A stretch of DNA of 64,000 nucleotides from GCA-2748575 sp965222725 (lineage in GTDB: Bacteria; Pseudomonadota; Gammaproteobacteria; Pseudomonadales; Ketobacteraceae): positions 3,038,001-3,102,000 of the forward strand of contig OZ244969.1 in NCBI GenBank assembly GCA_965222725.1, given 5' to 3'. Below, one piece after another: positions 1 to 8,526 of this stretch. Each line of letters starts with the position of its first letter. Position 1 is the first letter of the stretch. The position numbers were made by a program, and so were the translations under genes. A model generated the notes under the pieces. It was not told where the DNA came from and searched no databases. It was given only the letters and a program-made list of their open reading frames with translations.

Positions 1-897
1 GCCTGTGACGGCAATCAGCCGCGGCCGGTGTGGAGCGGCGTGATTGATCTGTGCCAGGGGGAGTTCGGCCCCTTTGCACCAATCGGCAGTATTCAGCTGG
101 AAGTGGAAGACAGCTTTAACCCGTCCATGAATGTTGGGGTGTTATGGCAACCGGTGTCCTGGTTTTCCTGGGGATTGGTGTATCAGATGGAGGCCAGTAC
201 CCATCTGGAAGGGGAGTACCGTTTTCGTTACGCGCCGGGCTGGGTGGATTTTTTTCAGGGGCTGAACGCCTCATTGGTGGGGTCGGTTATTTCTCCGCTG
301 ATCCCACAGGGCGTGGCGGAAGAAGGTGGCGACGCCCGCCTTAACTTTACGCTGCCTGCCCATGTGGCCACCGGAATCAGCCTGAACCTGTTTCCTGAAT
401 GGAAAATCAATCTGGATCTGAAATGGACCGATACAGCCGCCTGGGACAGCTTTACCCTGGAGTTCGAGGATCCTCTCGACTTCACTCCGGCCATGGCGCT
501 GGTGGCATCCGATGCGGTGTCCGCCACCTCGGTATCTTTTCCTCTGAACTATCGCAGCACCTGGAGTTGGGCCCTTGGGGTGGAATACCAGTATTCGGAT
601 CAGTGGGTGTTGCGGGGTGGTGTGGAAGAAAGGCCCAGCGCATTGCCGGACAACGCCCAGAATTTTATGGCGCCTTTTGGTGATGCCTGGTTGCTGGGTG
701 TTGGTTTTGGCTATCAGCCGGCGCCCCACACAGTGATTGATGTGGGGCTGGCGTATCTGTCGTCCTCAACCAGCAGTAAAGCCAGCGCCGATCGTTTGAA
801 TGAACCGGGTGTGTTCTACAATCCTTACGCCGGTTACGATCTGGAGAGCCGGGTGGATGTGGTGTTGCTGGAGTTCAGCTATCAGACGCGTTTTTAG
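1..897 (+). CDS. FadL/OmpP1-type outer-membrane transporter, C-terminal part (5' end outside window)
   Basis: The reading frame is open from base 1, so this is the last 298 or so residues of a longer gene. The protein is rich in alternating aromatic and polar stretches typical of outer-membrane beta strands and ends in Phe (SYQTRF), the usual signal for BAM-dependent insertion. Phrases such as NYRSTWSWALGVEYQYSD, LRGGVEERPSALPD and DVGLAYLSSS match the C-terminal strands of the FadL/TodX/OmpP1 family, which admits long-chain fatty acids and other hydrophobic compounds. This suits the lipid-oriented gene content nearby. The stop codon overlaps by 4 bases the end of a converging gene. The N-terminal hatch domain is not visible, so the substrate is not assigned. 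Confidence 0.8.
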   Translation, partial: ACDGNQPRPVWSGVIDLCQGEFGPFAPIGSIQLEVEDSFNPSMNVGVLWQPVSWFSWGLVYQMEASTHLEGEYRFRYAPGWVDFFQGLNASLVGSVISPLIPQGVAEEGGDARLNFTLPAHVATGISLNLFPEWKINLDLKWTDTAAWDSFTLEFEDPLDFTPAMALVASDAVSATSVSFPLNYRSTWSWALGVEYQYSDQWVLRGGVEERPSALPDNAQNFMAPFGDAWLLGVGFGYQPAPHTVIDVGLAYLSSSTSSKASADRLNEPGVFYNPYAGYDLESRVDVVLLEFSYQTRF

Positions 898-1433
898 ATT
901 TTAAACATCGGCAACGGCTTTAACGGATGATGCAGCAGATTCCTGGCGGTGAGCCGGGTGAGCATGCTGTGAAAGCCCAGGTACGGAAAGGCCTCGCGGA
1001 TCTGTTTAATGGTGTGTCGTGGCAGTGAAAACGTCATCAGCCCCATGGAGACATCAATCCAGTCGGCTTTGCGAAAGGTTTCCACCAGCGCTTTGTTGTC
1101 GCCGGCATAGGCGGTGATTTTATGGTGCTCCATAATCATGGCGCACACGGCATGGCTCCACTGGCTCTTTCCTTCCCGTACCAGATAATTGTTGGCTCGG
1201 TACTGGCTGGGTTTCAGGTAATCAAAGGTATTGTCCAGCCAGATGCCTGCATCATGGAAACAGGCAGCAATCATCACCTGTTCCAGTTGTTCCCGGTCAA
1301 GATCGGCCAGTTGATTGCAGTGATTCACTACCCGATAACAATGGTTGCGGTAGCGATCCAGATCCCTGCCCAGTTGGGGTTGCCACTGTTTGAAAAAATT
1401 TTCCATTAAGGAATGGTTGCGGATAAGTTCCAT
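894..1433 (-). CDS. HD-domain hydrolase-like protein
   Basis: This 179-residue soluble protein has the spaced metal ligands of an HD-superfamily phosphohydrolase. His31 lies in NHCYRVVNH, His60-Asp61 in ACFHDAGIW, a second His pair in MEHHK near residue 103, and a late Asp in RKADWID (124-127). HD proteins of this size hydrolyse phosphoester bonds, often in nucleotides, but no feature gives the substrate. The start lies 18 bases after the end of the carboxylesterase on the same strand, so the two are probably co-transcribed. The 3' end overlaps the converging FadL-type gene by 4 bases. The family call is firm; the function is open. Confidence 0.7.
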   Translation of the reverse strand: MELIRNHSLMENFFKQWQPQLGRDLDRYRNHCYRVVNHCNQLADLDREQLEQVMIAACFHDAGIWLDNTFDYLKPSQYRANNYLVREGKSQWSHAVCAMIMEHHKITAYAGDNKALVETFRKADWIDVSMGLMTFSLPRHTIKQIREAFPYLGFHSMLTRLTARNLLHHPLKPLPMFKI

Positions 1434-1451
1434 AGTTTACTGCTTCCTTTT

Positions 1452-2993
1452 TTAAAGAATGCCTTCCCAGTATTCCCGGGTTTCCCGGGTGGGGTCAGAT
1501 TCTACCCGGATTTCCTCGTTAAAAATCATCACCTGGCGGGATTTGGTATCGTAGCCGGGCCAGGCGCCCACTTCATCGGTGCCCGGATTGTCGGAGCGGG
1601 CAAAGGCAATCCAGCAAGCCTGCACGCGGTCGCTCAGCCAGCGGGCCTGTTCACCACCACCGGTAAGAATCTGGCCGATACCACTTTGCACACCGCCAAA
1701 CACGAAGGGAATATCTACCGCATGGCAGGCGCCGAAGATACCCTTATCCCACTGAAAGCTGAAGGCATACACCTGCTGGCTGTGTTTGCTCTGGGCTGCG
1801 GCAATGTTCAGGCTGGGAATGCGGAACATGCGGTCGGTTTCAAAGGCGCTGTACATGTCAATGTAATCGGCCTCCGCATTGTTGGCGCGCACTACCTGTT
1901 CATACAGGTTGGCGGTTTTCTCACCCAGGCCGGGCACGCCCCGCTCGCATAATTCGATCAGCCCCAGCTTGTCCAGGTCGTGGTATTTTTTCTGGGCCAG
2001 GGTGGAGCCGTCCGGCCCCGGTGTGTGCAAAAACAGGTTCCATTCATCCCGGGCGTAGCCCACCAGTAAAGGAATATCGGCGGCCGCGCCATCTTCAATA
2101 GCCGTAATGGGAGGTTGGGGAATCAGTTCACCATCCACCAGGGGCATAAAGGCCATGCCGATCTGGGTAACGGTCTGGCGATGCAGGCCACGATCAATCA
2201 CCACCTTGGCGCAGGCGCGCTGGGCTTTCAGTAATTGTTTTTTGTTCAGTTCCCACAGCTTTTGCGGATTATCCGGGTCAATCTCTGCCGCCTGTAAAAA
2301 GGTCTGGGTGATTTTACGGGCATCGGCTTTGGTAAGCACGTGGTCGCCGGAACCACTCTGCACAATGGCCCGTTTAAACAGCGGCCGGGCAGTGGGGCAG
2401 GCCATCAGGGTGGCCACTGACATGGCGCCCGCCGACTCTCCCATAATAGTGATGTCATTGCCGTTGCCGCCAAAGTTGTGGATGTGTTCTTTTACCCAGG
2501 CAATGGCCGCCATCTGATCCAGCAGGCCGTTGTTATTGGACACGCCGTGGCTGTCATCAATCACGCCGTCCAGGTGCAGAAAACCCAGGGCACCCAGCCG
2601 GTAGTTAATGGTCACCACCACCACATCGCCATTACGGGCCAGATCCCGGCCGCGATAAATCAGTTGTGCACCGGAGCCGGTGGCATAGCCGCCACCGTGA
2701 ATCCACACCAGTACCGGGCGCTGCTTGGTATCGCATTCCGGGGTCCAGATATTCAGGTACAGGCAATCCTCGCTGGTGTTGCCGATACCGAACATGGAAA
2801 TTTCTTCCTGAATACAGGCGTCGGCAAAGCGGTTGGCATTGCGTACGTCTTCCCAGGGTTCGAGAGGTTGTGGCGCCTTGAAACGAAGCTCGCCCACCGG
2901 TGGCCTGGCGTACGGAATACCACGAAACTCTTGAAATTCTTCATGGCTGATTCCCTTCAGCGGACCCAGTCCGGTCTCAACGATAATGCTCAT
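1452..2993 (-). CDS. Type B carboxylesterase
   Basis: This 513-residue alpha/beta hydrolase is of the carboxylesterase/cholinesterase family and of normal family length. Visible hallmarks are the SEDCLYLNIW signature (residues 74-83), the oxyanion-hole HGGG (99-102) and the nucleophile elbow GESAGAMS with Ser187. A probable acidic residue lies in ARDEWNLF and the catalytic His in ACHAVDIPFVFG. There is no convincing signal peptide, so it is probably cytoplasmic. The start has an AGGGG ribosome site six bases upstream. It leads a two-gene minus-strand unit with the HD protein and is divergent from the Old Yellow Enzyme gene across 276 bases. The natural ester substrate cannot be read from the sequence. 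Confidence 0.9.
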   Translation of the reverse strand: MSIIVETGLGPLKGISHEEFQEFRGIPYARPPVGELRFKAPQPLEPWEDVRNANRFADACIQEEISMFGIGNTSEDCLYLNIWTPECDTKQRPVLVWIHGGGYATGSGAQLIYRGRDLARNGDVVVVTINYRLGALGFLHLDGVIDDSHGVSNNNGLLDQMAAIAWVKEHIHNFGGNGNDITIMGESAGAMSVATLMACPTARPLFKRAIVQSGSGDHVLTKADARKITQTFLQAAEIDPDNPQKLWELNKKQLLKAQRACAKVVIDRGLHRQTVTQIGMAFMPLVDGELIPQPPITAIEDGAAADIPLLVGYARDEWNLFLHTPGPDGSTLAQKKYHDLDKLGLIELCERGVPGLGEKTANLYEQVVRANNAEADYIDMYSAFETDRMFRIPSLNIAAAQSKHSQQVYAFSFQWDKGIFGACHAVDIPFVFGGVQSGIGQILTGGGEQARWLSDRVQACWIAFARSDNPGTDEVGAWPGYDTKSRQVMIFNEEIRVESDPTRETREYWEGIL

Positions 2994-3210
2994 TAGTAAC
3001 CCCTTACAGCCTGGTGTTTTTATTCTTTTATGTTCGGAGAGAAGGCTAAGTTTTTACGTGGACAGGGAAAACTGCAAGCATTGACCGCCTCTTTGTCGAT
3101 AACTTGTTTGTTTTGGTGTGTTTTTGCTCGTAAATCATCCAATTATGACGAAAACACGGTGAAATAATGTCAATTTTGCCGCTAGGTAATTCACCGTTGC
3201 AGCTATTAGA

Positions 3211-3236
3211 ATGGTCGGTCACGCTATGGCGACCAT
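3211..3236. promoter_or_regulatory. Inverted repeat in the esterase/OYE divergent region
   Basis: ATGGTCG and CGACCAT form a perfect 7-bp inverted repeat with a 12-base spacer, 34 bases before the OYE start. The position suits a repressor operator for the OYE-MFS unit, with the PadR protein at 5725 one candidate binder. This is inference from symmetry and position only. Confidence 0.3.
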
Positions 3237-3269
3237 CCAGAACCACACAAATCACGAGTACCCAGATTC

Positions 3270-4388
3270 ATGACGCAGTCCGTATCCACCGATTTATTGT
3301 TCCAGCCCTTTGTTACCGAAAAACTGACACTGAAAAACCGGGTGGTAATGGCCCCCATGACCCGCAACTTTTCTCCCGGTTTTGTGCCTGGTGATGATGT
3401 GGCAGCCTACTACGAGCGCCGTGCCAAAAACGAGGTGGGACTGATTCTGACGGAAGGTACCACTGTGAATCAGATTTCTTCTACCGGTTATCCCGGTGTA
3501 CCGGCATTTCACGGTGACGCACTGGATGGCTGGAAAAAAGTGGTAGATGCCGTGCATGCCGCCGGTGGCAAGATTGCGCCGCAACTATGGCATGTGGGTA
3601 CCGTACGCAAACCCGGTGTTGGCCCGGATCCGGATGCCCCGGGTATTGGCCCTTCCGGTATTTCCTCCAAGGGCAAACGCAAGGCCAAGGAAATGTCGGA
3701 CAGCGAGATCGCCGATTGCATCGAGGCCTTTGCCCAGGGTGCACTGGATGCCAAAAATCTGGGTTTTGATGCCGTGGAGTTTCATGGTGCCCACGGTTAC
3801 CTGATTGATCAGTTTTTCTGGGAAGTTACCAACGAACGAACCGACAAGTACGGCGGCAGTCTGGAAAAGCGTCTCCAGTTTGCCATTGATATTTTGCAGG
3901 CGGCCCGCCAAAAAGTGGGTGATGACTTTCCCTTTATTCTGCGGTTTTCCCAGTGGAAACAGCAGGACTACACGGCCAAACTGGCGCAGACTCCAGAGGA
4001 ACTTGAACGGTTTTTATTGCCATTGAGTGATGCCGGTGTGGATATTTTCCACGCCAGTACCCGGCGTTTCTGGGAGCCGGAGTTTGAAGGCAGCGATCTT
4101 AATCTGGCGGGCTGGACCAAAAAGATTACCGGCAAGCCTGCGATTACTGTGGGCAGTGTGGGGCTGTCCTCTGACTTTATTGAATCCAATTTTCTGGATC
4201 AGTCCGGCGAAGACGTGGCCTTGCAGAAGCTGGATGATCTGTTACAGCGCCTGGCCCGAGAAGAGTTTGATCTGGTGGCCATTGGCCGTGCCCTGTTGCA
4301 GGACCCGGAATGGTTACGCAAGGTCAAAGAAGGCCGCGTTGATGAACTGCAGGAATATAACCGGTCGTCCATTGCCAAGCTGTACTGA
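3270..4388 (+). CDS. Old Yellow Enzyme family NADH:flavin oxidoreductase
   Basis: This 372-residue FMN-dependent TIM-barrel ene-reductase begins with the usual strand PFVTEKLTLKNRVVMAPMTR. QLWHVG (His108) and the substrate-anion-binding pair His172/His175 in FHGAHGYLIDQF follow, then TNERTDKYGGS. The late phosphate-binding stretch is VAIGRALLQDPEW. Enzymes of this family reduce activated C=C bonds of enones, nitro compounds or nitrate esters using NAD(P)H. The MFS exporter starts 22 bases downstream and a PadR regulator follows, an arrangement typical of inducible detoxification cassettes. The active-site pair is His/His rather than His/Asn. The true substrate is unknown. Confidence 0.92.
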   Translation: MTQSVSTDLLFQPFVTEKLTLKNRVVMAPMTRNFSPGFVPGDDVAAYYERRAKNEVGLILTEGTTVNQISSTGYPGVPAFHGDALDGWKKVVDAVHAAGGKIAPQLWHVGTVRKPGVGPDPDAPGIGPSGISSKGKRKAKEMSDSEIADCIEAFAQGALDAKNLGFDAVEFHGAHGYLIDQFFWEVTNERTDKYGGSLEKRLQFAIDILQAARQKVGDDFPFILRFSQWKQQDYTAKLAQTPEELERFLLPLSDAGVDIFHASTRRFWEPEFEGSDLNLAGWTKKITGKPAITVGSVGLSSDFIESNFLDQSGEDVALQKLDDLLQRLAREEFDLVAIGRALLQDPEWLRKVKEGRVDELQEYNRSSIAKLY

Positions 4389-4410
4389 CGCAACCGGAAA
4401 GGAAGCCTGA

Positions 4411-5664
4411 TTGGAAAACGCACACGCCAAGCCAGCCACTACAGATAGTGGCAGTGACCCGCAACAGTCACTGCCATTACTGACAGACTCCCATAAAACC
4501 AGTGCTATTCGCTTTATTTTTATGGCGATCATGGCGGTGAGCATGGGGCAGACGGTGGTATTCGCCATTCTGGCGCCACTGGGCCGCGAAGCCGGGCTGG
4601 TGGAGTTACAGATAGGTGCCATTATTACCTGCTCATCGATCACGTTTTCCCTGTTCAGTCCCATCTGGGGGCGGGCCAGTGATCGCCTGGGGCGCAAGCT
4701 GGTGATGATTATCGGTTTGCTGGGTTATACCTTCGGTACCCTGATTTTTGCCTCTGCGTTTATGGCCGGTTTTGCCGGCTGGCTCACCGGTACCCTGCTG
4801 TTTGTCAGTCTGGTGGCTGCCCGGGTTTTACAGGCCATTGTCATGTCCGCTACGTCCCCTGCAGCAACGGCCTATATCAGTGATATCACCAGCTTTTCGG
4901 AGCGCACCTCATCGCTGGGTAAAATCGGTGCGGCGCATAATGTGGGTACCATCATGGGGCCTGCCATCGCATCGCTGGCGTTTCTGGGGCTGCTTATGCC
5001 TTTGTACGCAGCGGCCACCTTTACTCTGGTGGGGGCACTGCTGATCTTTTTCAAATTGCCGTCGCTGCCACCCCAACCACAGGTCCATGGCGAAAAGAAA
5101 CGCCGCCTCAGTTATTTTGACCGGCGTATCTTTCCCTTCATGCTGATTGGCGTATCCATGTTTACGGGGTTTGCCATTGTGCAGCAAACTCTGGGTTATT
5201 ACGTGCAGGACGTGCTGAATCTGTCGGCGGAATACACCATGCAGAGAGTGGGGGCCATTATGATGGCGTCGGCGTTTGCTTCACTCTTTTCCCAGTGGGT
5301 ACTGGTGCAGCGCCTTAAGTGGCAACCCACCCGGTTAATGCGCCTTGGGCTCTGTTCCATGCTGGTCGGTTTTACCGGACTGATTTTTTCCCATGACTTC
5401 TGGCATTTTATGGTGGGCATGCCCTTTGTGGGATTGGGTATGGGTATGGCTGCTCCCGGTTTTATATCGGCAGCCAGTATGGCGGTGGAACCCAAAGAGC
5501 AGGGAGCGGTGGCCGGGCTGACCAGTGCCGGGCCTGCCCTGGGATTTATTGTGGGGCCAACGGCCGGCGCCGCCTTGTATCAGGTATCCAATCATTTGCC
5601 CTATACGGTAACAGCCGCCTTGTTTGTGCCCCTTATTTTGTTTGCGCTATTCAAGCTAAAATAG
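4411..5664 (+). CDS. MFS drug/metabolite exporter
   Basis: This 417-residue integral membrane protein has about 12 hydrophobic segments. The MFS loop-2/3 motif is visible as GRASDRLGRK after the second segment, and a proline/glycine-rich motif C-like stretch lies in NVGTIMGPAIASL, which is characteristic of 12- or 14-TM drug:proton antiporters. The start is TTG, preceded by a GGAAAGGAAG ribosome site, and lies 22 bases after the OYE stop, so the two genes are co-transcribed. A cytoplasmic loop (PPQPQVHGEKKRR) separates the two six-helix halves. The likely role is efflux of the compound, or reduced product, handled by the neighbouring ene-reductase. Its specificity is inferred only from context. 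Confidence 0.87.
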   Translation: MENAHAKPATTDSGSDPQQSLPLLTDSHKTSAIRFIFMAIMAVSMGQTVVFAILAPLGREAGLVELQIGAIITCSSITFSLFSPIWGRASDRLGRKLVMIIGLLGYTFGTLIFASAFMAGFAGWLTGTLLFVSLVAARVLQAIVMSATSPAATAYISDITSFSERTSSLGKIGAAHNVGTIMGPAIASLAFLGLLMPLYAAATFTLVGALLIFFKLPSLPPQPQVHGEKKRRLSYFDRRIFPFMLIGVSMFTGFAIVQQTLGYYVQDVLNLSAEYTMQRVGAIMMASAFASLFSQWVLVQRLKWQPTRLMRLGLCSMLVGFTGLIFSHDFWHFMVGMPFVGLGMGMAAPGFISAASMAVEPKEQGAVAGLTSAGPALGFIVGPTAGAALYQVSNHLPYTVTAALFVPLILFALFKLK

Positions 5665-5673
5665 CCGGTTCTG

Positions 5674-5695
5674 CAGGGCCTGTTCGCAGGCCCTG
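5674..5695 (+). other. Stem-loop between MFS and padR genes
   Basis: CAGGGCCTG, TTCG and CAGGCCCTG make a perfect 9-bp stem with a UUCG-type tetraloop, 9 bases after the MFS stop and 29 bases before padR. No T-run follows, so it is not a standard terminator. It may be an mRNA processing or attenuation element, or a DNA operator. Confidence 0.5.
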
Positions 5696-5724
5696 ATCAT
5701 GCACCCTGCATCAGGAATTGGTTC

Positions 5725-6267
5725 ATGTCTCTGAAACACGTACTGCTGGTGGTTCTGAAAAAGCGCAAATCCACCGGTTATGAAATTACCAAGTGGTTTG
5801 ACGGCCCCCTGGGTTACTTCTGGCACACCAGCCACCAGCGGGTGTACCGGGCCCTGGCAACCCTGCACAAGGATGGCTGGGTGGATTTCGAGGTAGTACA
5901 GCAGGACGACAAGCCCGACAAGAAAGTCTACGAGCTGACAGAGCAGGGCAATGAAGCCCTGCATCGCTGGCTGGACACTCCCCTGAAATCCCAACCCATC
6001 AACGAGGCTTTTCTGGTAAAGCTGTTTGCCGGCGAAGAGGCTGATCGCAAGTTGCTGCACGATGAGCTGCTGCGCCAGTTTGAAGAGCACGAAGCCCTGA
6101 TCCGCACCTATCGCAAGATCGAGCAGGAGTACTTTCCCGAAGGTTTCACCGGTGAGCCGGAAAACGACATGATGTACCTTACCCTGCGGCGGGGTTTTTA
6201 CCACGAGGAAGCTTCTCTGGCCTGGTCAAAAGAGGCCATAGAGGTGCTGGAAAAACTGCTGGTCTGA
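5725..6267 (+). CDS. PadR family transcriptional regulator
   Basis: This 180-residue protein begins with the PadR winged helix: HVLLVVLKKRKSTGYEITK, then HTSHQRVYRALATLHKDGWV and the wing KKVYELTEQGNEALHRWL (residues 3-85). A C-terminal helical dimerisation domain of the Vir_act_alpha_C type (about 90-178) follows. PadR proteins are phenolic- or drug-responsive repressors. Position 60 bases after an MFS exporter and OYE gene suggests it controls this cassette. A strong hairpin separates it from the MFS gene. The effector and the operator are not shown by the sequence. Confidence 0.88.
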   Translation: MSLKHVLLVVLKKRKSTGYEITKWFDGPLGYFWHTSHQRVYRALATLHKDGWVDFEVVQQDDKPDKKVYELTEQGNEALHRWLDTPLKSQPINEAFLVKLFAGEEADRKLLHDELLRQFEEHEALIRTYRKIEQEYFPEGFTGEPENDMMYLTLRRGFYHEEASLAWSKEAIEVLEKLLV

Positions 6268-6363
6268 ACCCTTTATTTCCCTGAACAACCACCGTTTATC
6301 GGTTTTTATTTTCATATCTGGTCGGTTTTCTTTCACATTTGTTCTTCTTTGCTATATTGGCAC

Positions 6364-6400
6364 GACCGTGCGCATATTGGGTTAACCGATTTGCACGGTC
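6364..6400 (+). promoter_or_regulatory. Inverted repeat upstream of the LNS2-like gene
   Basis: GACCGTGC (6364-6371) and GCACGGTC (6393-6400) form a perfect 8-bp inverted repeat around a 21-base centre that contains the palindrome GGTTAACC. It sits 30 bases before the start of the next gene, just after an AT-rich stretch with a TATATT -10-like element. It could be an operator or a leader hairpin. Confidence 0.35.
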
Positions 6401-6430
6401 AAACTTATAAGAAAATAAGGGTGAATAATA

Positions 6431-7423
6431 ATGAAAAAATCACTGATTTATGCCGCATGTTTTTGTCTGGCCGGGTTGGGAATAACGGCCACTTCCACAG
6501 CATCCGCCAATGAGTGTCCGGACTACACCTCGGTGGAAAACGCGCCTTACCTGTCGGGGCCCAGCAAGCGGGGGTTCCGTAAATTCCGCAACACCCTGCT
6601 GAGCTGGTTCTATGAGCCTTTTCATATGGCGCACGACCAGATAGTACGTGAAGGGCAGTATGCCACCGTGGTTGGCAAATTCGATTACGATATCGTGATC
6701 CACAAGGACATGGAGTATGAGTATGTCCACACCTACATTTACGGCACCGGTTACAATCAATGGCAGTATCTGGGTCGTTACAAAACCAATTCCGACGGCA
6801 AAATCTATGTGTCGGTACCGCCCCAACAGGAAGGGGATTATGTGGTGCGCATGATTGTTGAAGGTGATCTGTCGTCCACCGAAGGCTACGTCACAGTCGT
6901 TCAGCCCGGTCGGGAAACGGTGCTGTTTGATATCGACGGAACACTCACACTGAATGACTTTGAAGCTGTAGGCGAATACTTTGGTGTGGATACGGCTGAT
7001 ACCCACAACTACGCGCTGGACACGGTTCAGGCGTATGTGGATAAGGGTTATCAGATTGTGTATCTGACCGGTCGGCCTTACTGGGTTGCCAAATCCACCC
7101 GGCGCTGGTTTGATCGCAACGATATGCACCGCTGGCACCTGCGCATGAATGCCGACAGCGACAACCTGCTGGATTTTGAAACCGAGCAGTACAAAACCGA
7201 CTACATCAACTATCTGCGCAACAGCGTTGGCCTGAATATCGTGCGGGCCTACGGTAACGCCGATACGGATATCGGTGCCTATGGCGCTGCCGGAATCAGC
7301 AAGGCGGAAACCTACATCATCGGTGAGCACGCCGGTGAGGAAGGTACCCAGCCATTGTACGGCGATTACAGCCATCACCTGTTCACCGTGGTGCAAAACA
7401 CCCCCTATGCTGACTGCAACTGA
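6431..7423 (+). CDS. Secreted LNS2/lipin-like HAD-superfamily phosphatase
   Basis: This 330-residue protein has a clear Sec signal peptide (MKKSLIYAACFCLAGLGITATSTASA). A beta-rich region (about 55-160) is followed by a HAD domain. Motif I is FDIDGTLT with Asp167 and Asp169, motif II is VYLTGRPYW, and the late motif is YGNADTDIGAYGAAGI. That last motif closely follows the G-N-x-x-T-D-x-x-S/A-Y signature of the LNS2 domain found in eukaryotic lipins (phosphatidate phosphatases) and PITP/Nir proteins. The intact DxDxT favours Mg-dependent phosphatase activity, acting in the periplasm or outside. It stands alone: an AT-rich promoter region and inverted repeat lie before it and a strong terminator after it. 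Substrate assignment to phosphatidate is inference. Confidence 0.75.
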   Translation: MKKSLIYAACFCLAGLGITATSTASANECPDYTSVENAPYLSGPSKRGFRKFRNTLLSWFYEPFHMAHDQIVREGQYATVVGKFDYDIVIHKDMEYEYVHTYIYGTGYNQWQYLGRYKTNSDGKIYVSVPPQQEGDYVVRMIVEGDLSSTEGYVTVVQPGRETVLFDIDGTLTLNDFEAVGEYFGVDTADTHNYALDTVQAYVDKGYQIVYLTGRPYWVAKSTRRWFDRNDMHRWHLRMNADSDNLLDFETEQYKTDYINYLRNSVGLNIVRAYGNADTDIGAYGAAGISKAETYIIGEHAGEEGTQPLYGDYSHHLFTVVQNTPYADCN

Positions 7424-7446
7424 CCCGGTTGCAAGCAGCTTTGACT

Positions 7447-7476
7447 GAAACAGGCCCCGCATGGGGCCTGTTTCAT
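7447..7476 (+). terminator. Rho-independent terminator
   Basis: GAAACAGGCCCC, the loop GCAT and GGGGCCTGTTTC form a perfect 12-bp stem, beginning 24 bases after the stop of the LNS2-like gene. The 3' arm ends in TTTC and runs into ATTTC, a short U-rich tail. The matching A-rich 5' arm would let it also act on the other strand. Confidence 0.85.
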
Positions 7477-7567
7477 TTCAGGGCCCGGATTTGTCTGGCA
7501 ATGAAGCCTGCTGCAATCGGTGCTAATCTTTCAGCAGTATCTGCAAAGGGCACAGCACAGGAATGGC

Positions 7568-8434
7568 ATGATGAATAACGAGTTTATGGCAGCGGTCAAA
7601 ACAGCCAACGACCATGCCCGGGAAGTCGGCGCCATCAAAAGTATCGGTACCAGTGTCAGTATTTTTGAAGACCAGGGGATTCCCTTTGTGGTGCGGGTGG
7701 TGGAAAACCTCGCCCGCAAGGAAAAGAATGCCGCCAGCAATCCTGACAATCCTTTTCTTCCCTACGATGAAAACCTGTATGTGACCGATGTGTCCGACAC
7801 CCACGTGTGCCTGTTGAACAAGTTCAATGTGATGGACCATCATCTGCTGTTTGTTACCCGCCAGTATGAATCCCAGCAGTCCCTGTTAACCATCGAAGAC
7901 TTCGATGCACTCTGGTTTGGCCTGCGGGCTATGGACGGGGTGGTGTTTTATAATTCCTGTCCTGTTGCCGGTGCCAGCCAGAAGCACAAGCACTTGCAGA
8001 TTGTGCCTTGCCCGTTGGGGGGTGATAAGGCGGACGAAGGGGTGCCCATTACCCGCTGCTTTACGGAACCCAGCGACGAAGACGTGATTTGCCATTCCTC
8101 CCGGCTGCCGTTTTCCCATGCCTATGCCCGGGTGACGCCTCCCAGAGGGCGTTCCGACCGGGAATGCGCAGAAGGACTACGGGAGCTTTATCTGGCCATG
8201 CTGCAAACCCTGGGTATCTGGCAGCCCCACGCCGATGGGCCGCCCGCGCCCTATAATCTGCTGGCCACCCGCCGCTGGCTGTGGGTGGTACCCAGAACCC
8301 GGGCCGAGCATGAGGGGCTGGCCGTTAATGCCCTGGGTTTTGCCGGCACCTTCCTGCTCAAGCATGCCAGCCAGGTCAATCAGCTCAAACAGCTTGGCCC
8401 GCTGCATTTACTGGAATCCGTCGTGCGCCCCTGA
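7568..8434 (+). CDS. ATP adenylyltransferase / Ap4A phosphorylase-like protein
   Basis: This protein of about 288 residues resembles the Apa1/Apa2 branch of the HIT superfamily. It has a DUF4922-type N-terminal half and the nucleotidyl-transfer motif SQKHKHLQIVP, where the HxHxQ triad supplies the nucleophilic His. A C-terminal PYNLLATRRWLWVVPR block resembles the ATP_transf domain. Such enzymes split Ap4A phosphorolytically to ATP and ADP, in the cytoplasm. An upstream GTG at 7520 is in frame, but the AGGA ribosome site at 7558-7561 fits ATG 7568 or 7571 better. It is monocistronic, between a terminator and the hybrid kinase gene. Confidence 0.82.
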   Translation: MMNNEFMAAVKTANDHAREVGAIKSIGTSVSIFEDQGIPFVVRVVENLARKEKNAASNPDNPFLPYDENLYVTDVSDTHVCLLNKFNVMDHHLLFVTRQYESQQSLLTIEDFDALWFGLRAMDGVVFYNSCPVAGASQKHKHLQIVPCPLGGDKADEGVPITRCFTEPSDEDVICHSSRLPFSHAYARVTPPRGRSDRECAEGLRELYLAMLQTLGIWQPHADGPPAPYNLLATRRWLWVVPRTRAEHEGLAVNALGFAGTFLLKHASQVNQLKQLGPLHLLESVVRP

Positions 8435-8476
8435 TGTTCCCCCGTGAGCTTGCACCGGATCAGGGCGGAATTCTGC

Positions 8477-8494
8477 ATCAGTGCTAACCTTTCA
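8477..8494 (+). repeat. 18-base element shared with 7516-7533
   Basis: ATCAGTGCTAACCTTTCA here matches ATCGGTGCTAATCTTTCA at 7516-7533 in 16 of 18 positions. Each copy lies 30-50 bases before the start codon of a gene (ATG 8527 and ATG 7568). It may be a shared core promoter or regulator element. Confidence 0.4.
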
Positions 8495-8526
8495 TTTATG
8501 TACGGCTATTCCTTAAGTGCGGGGAA

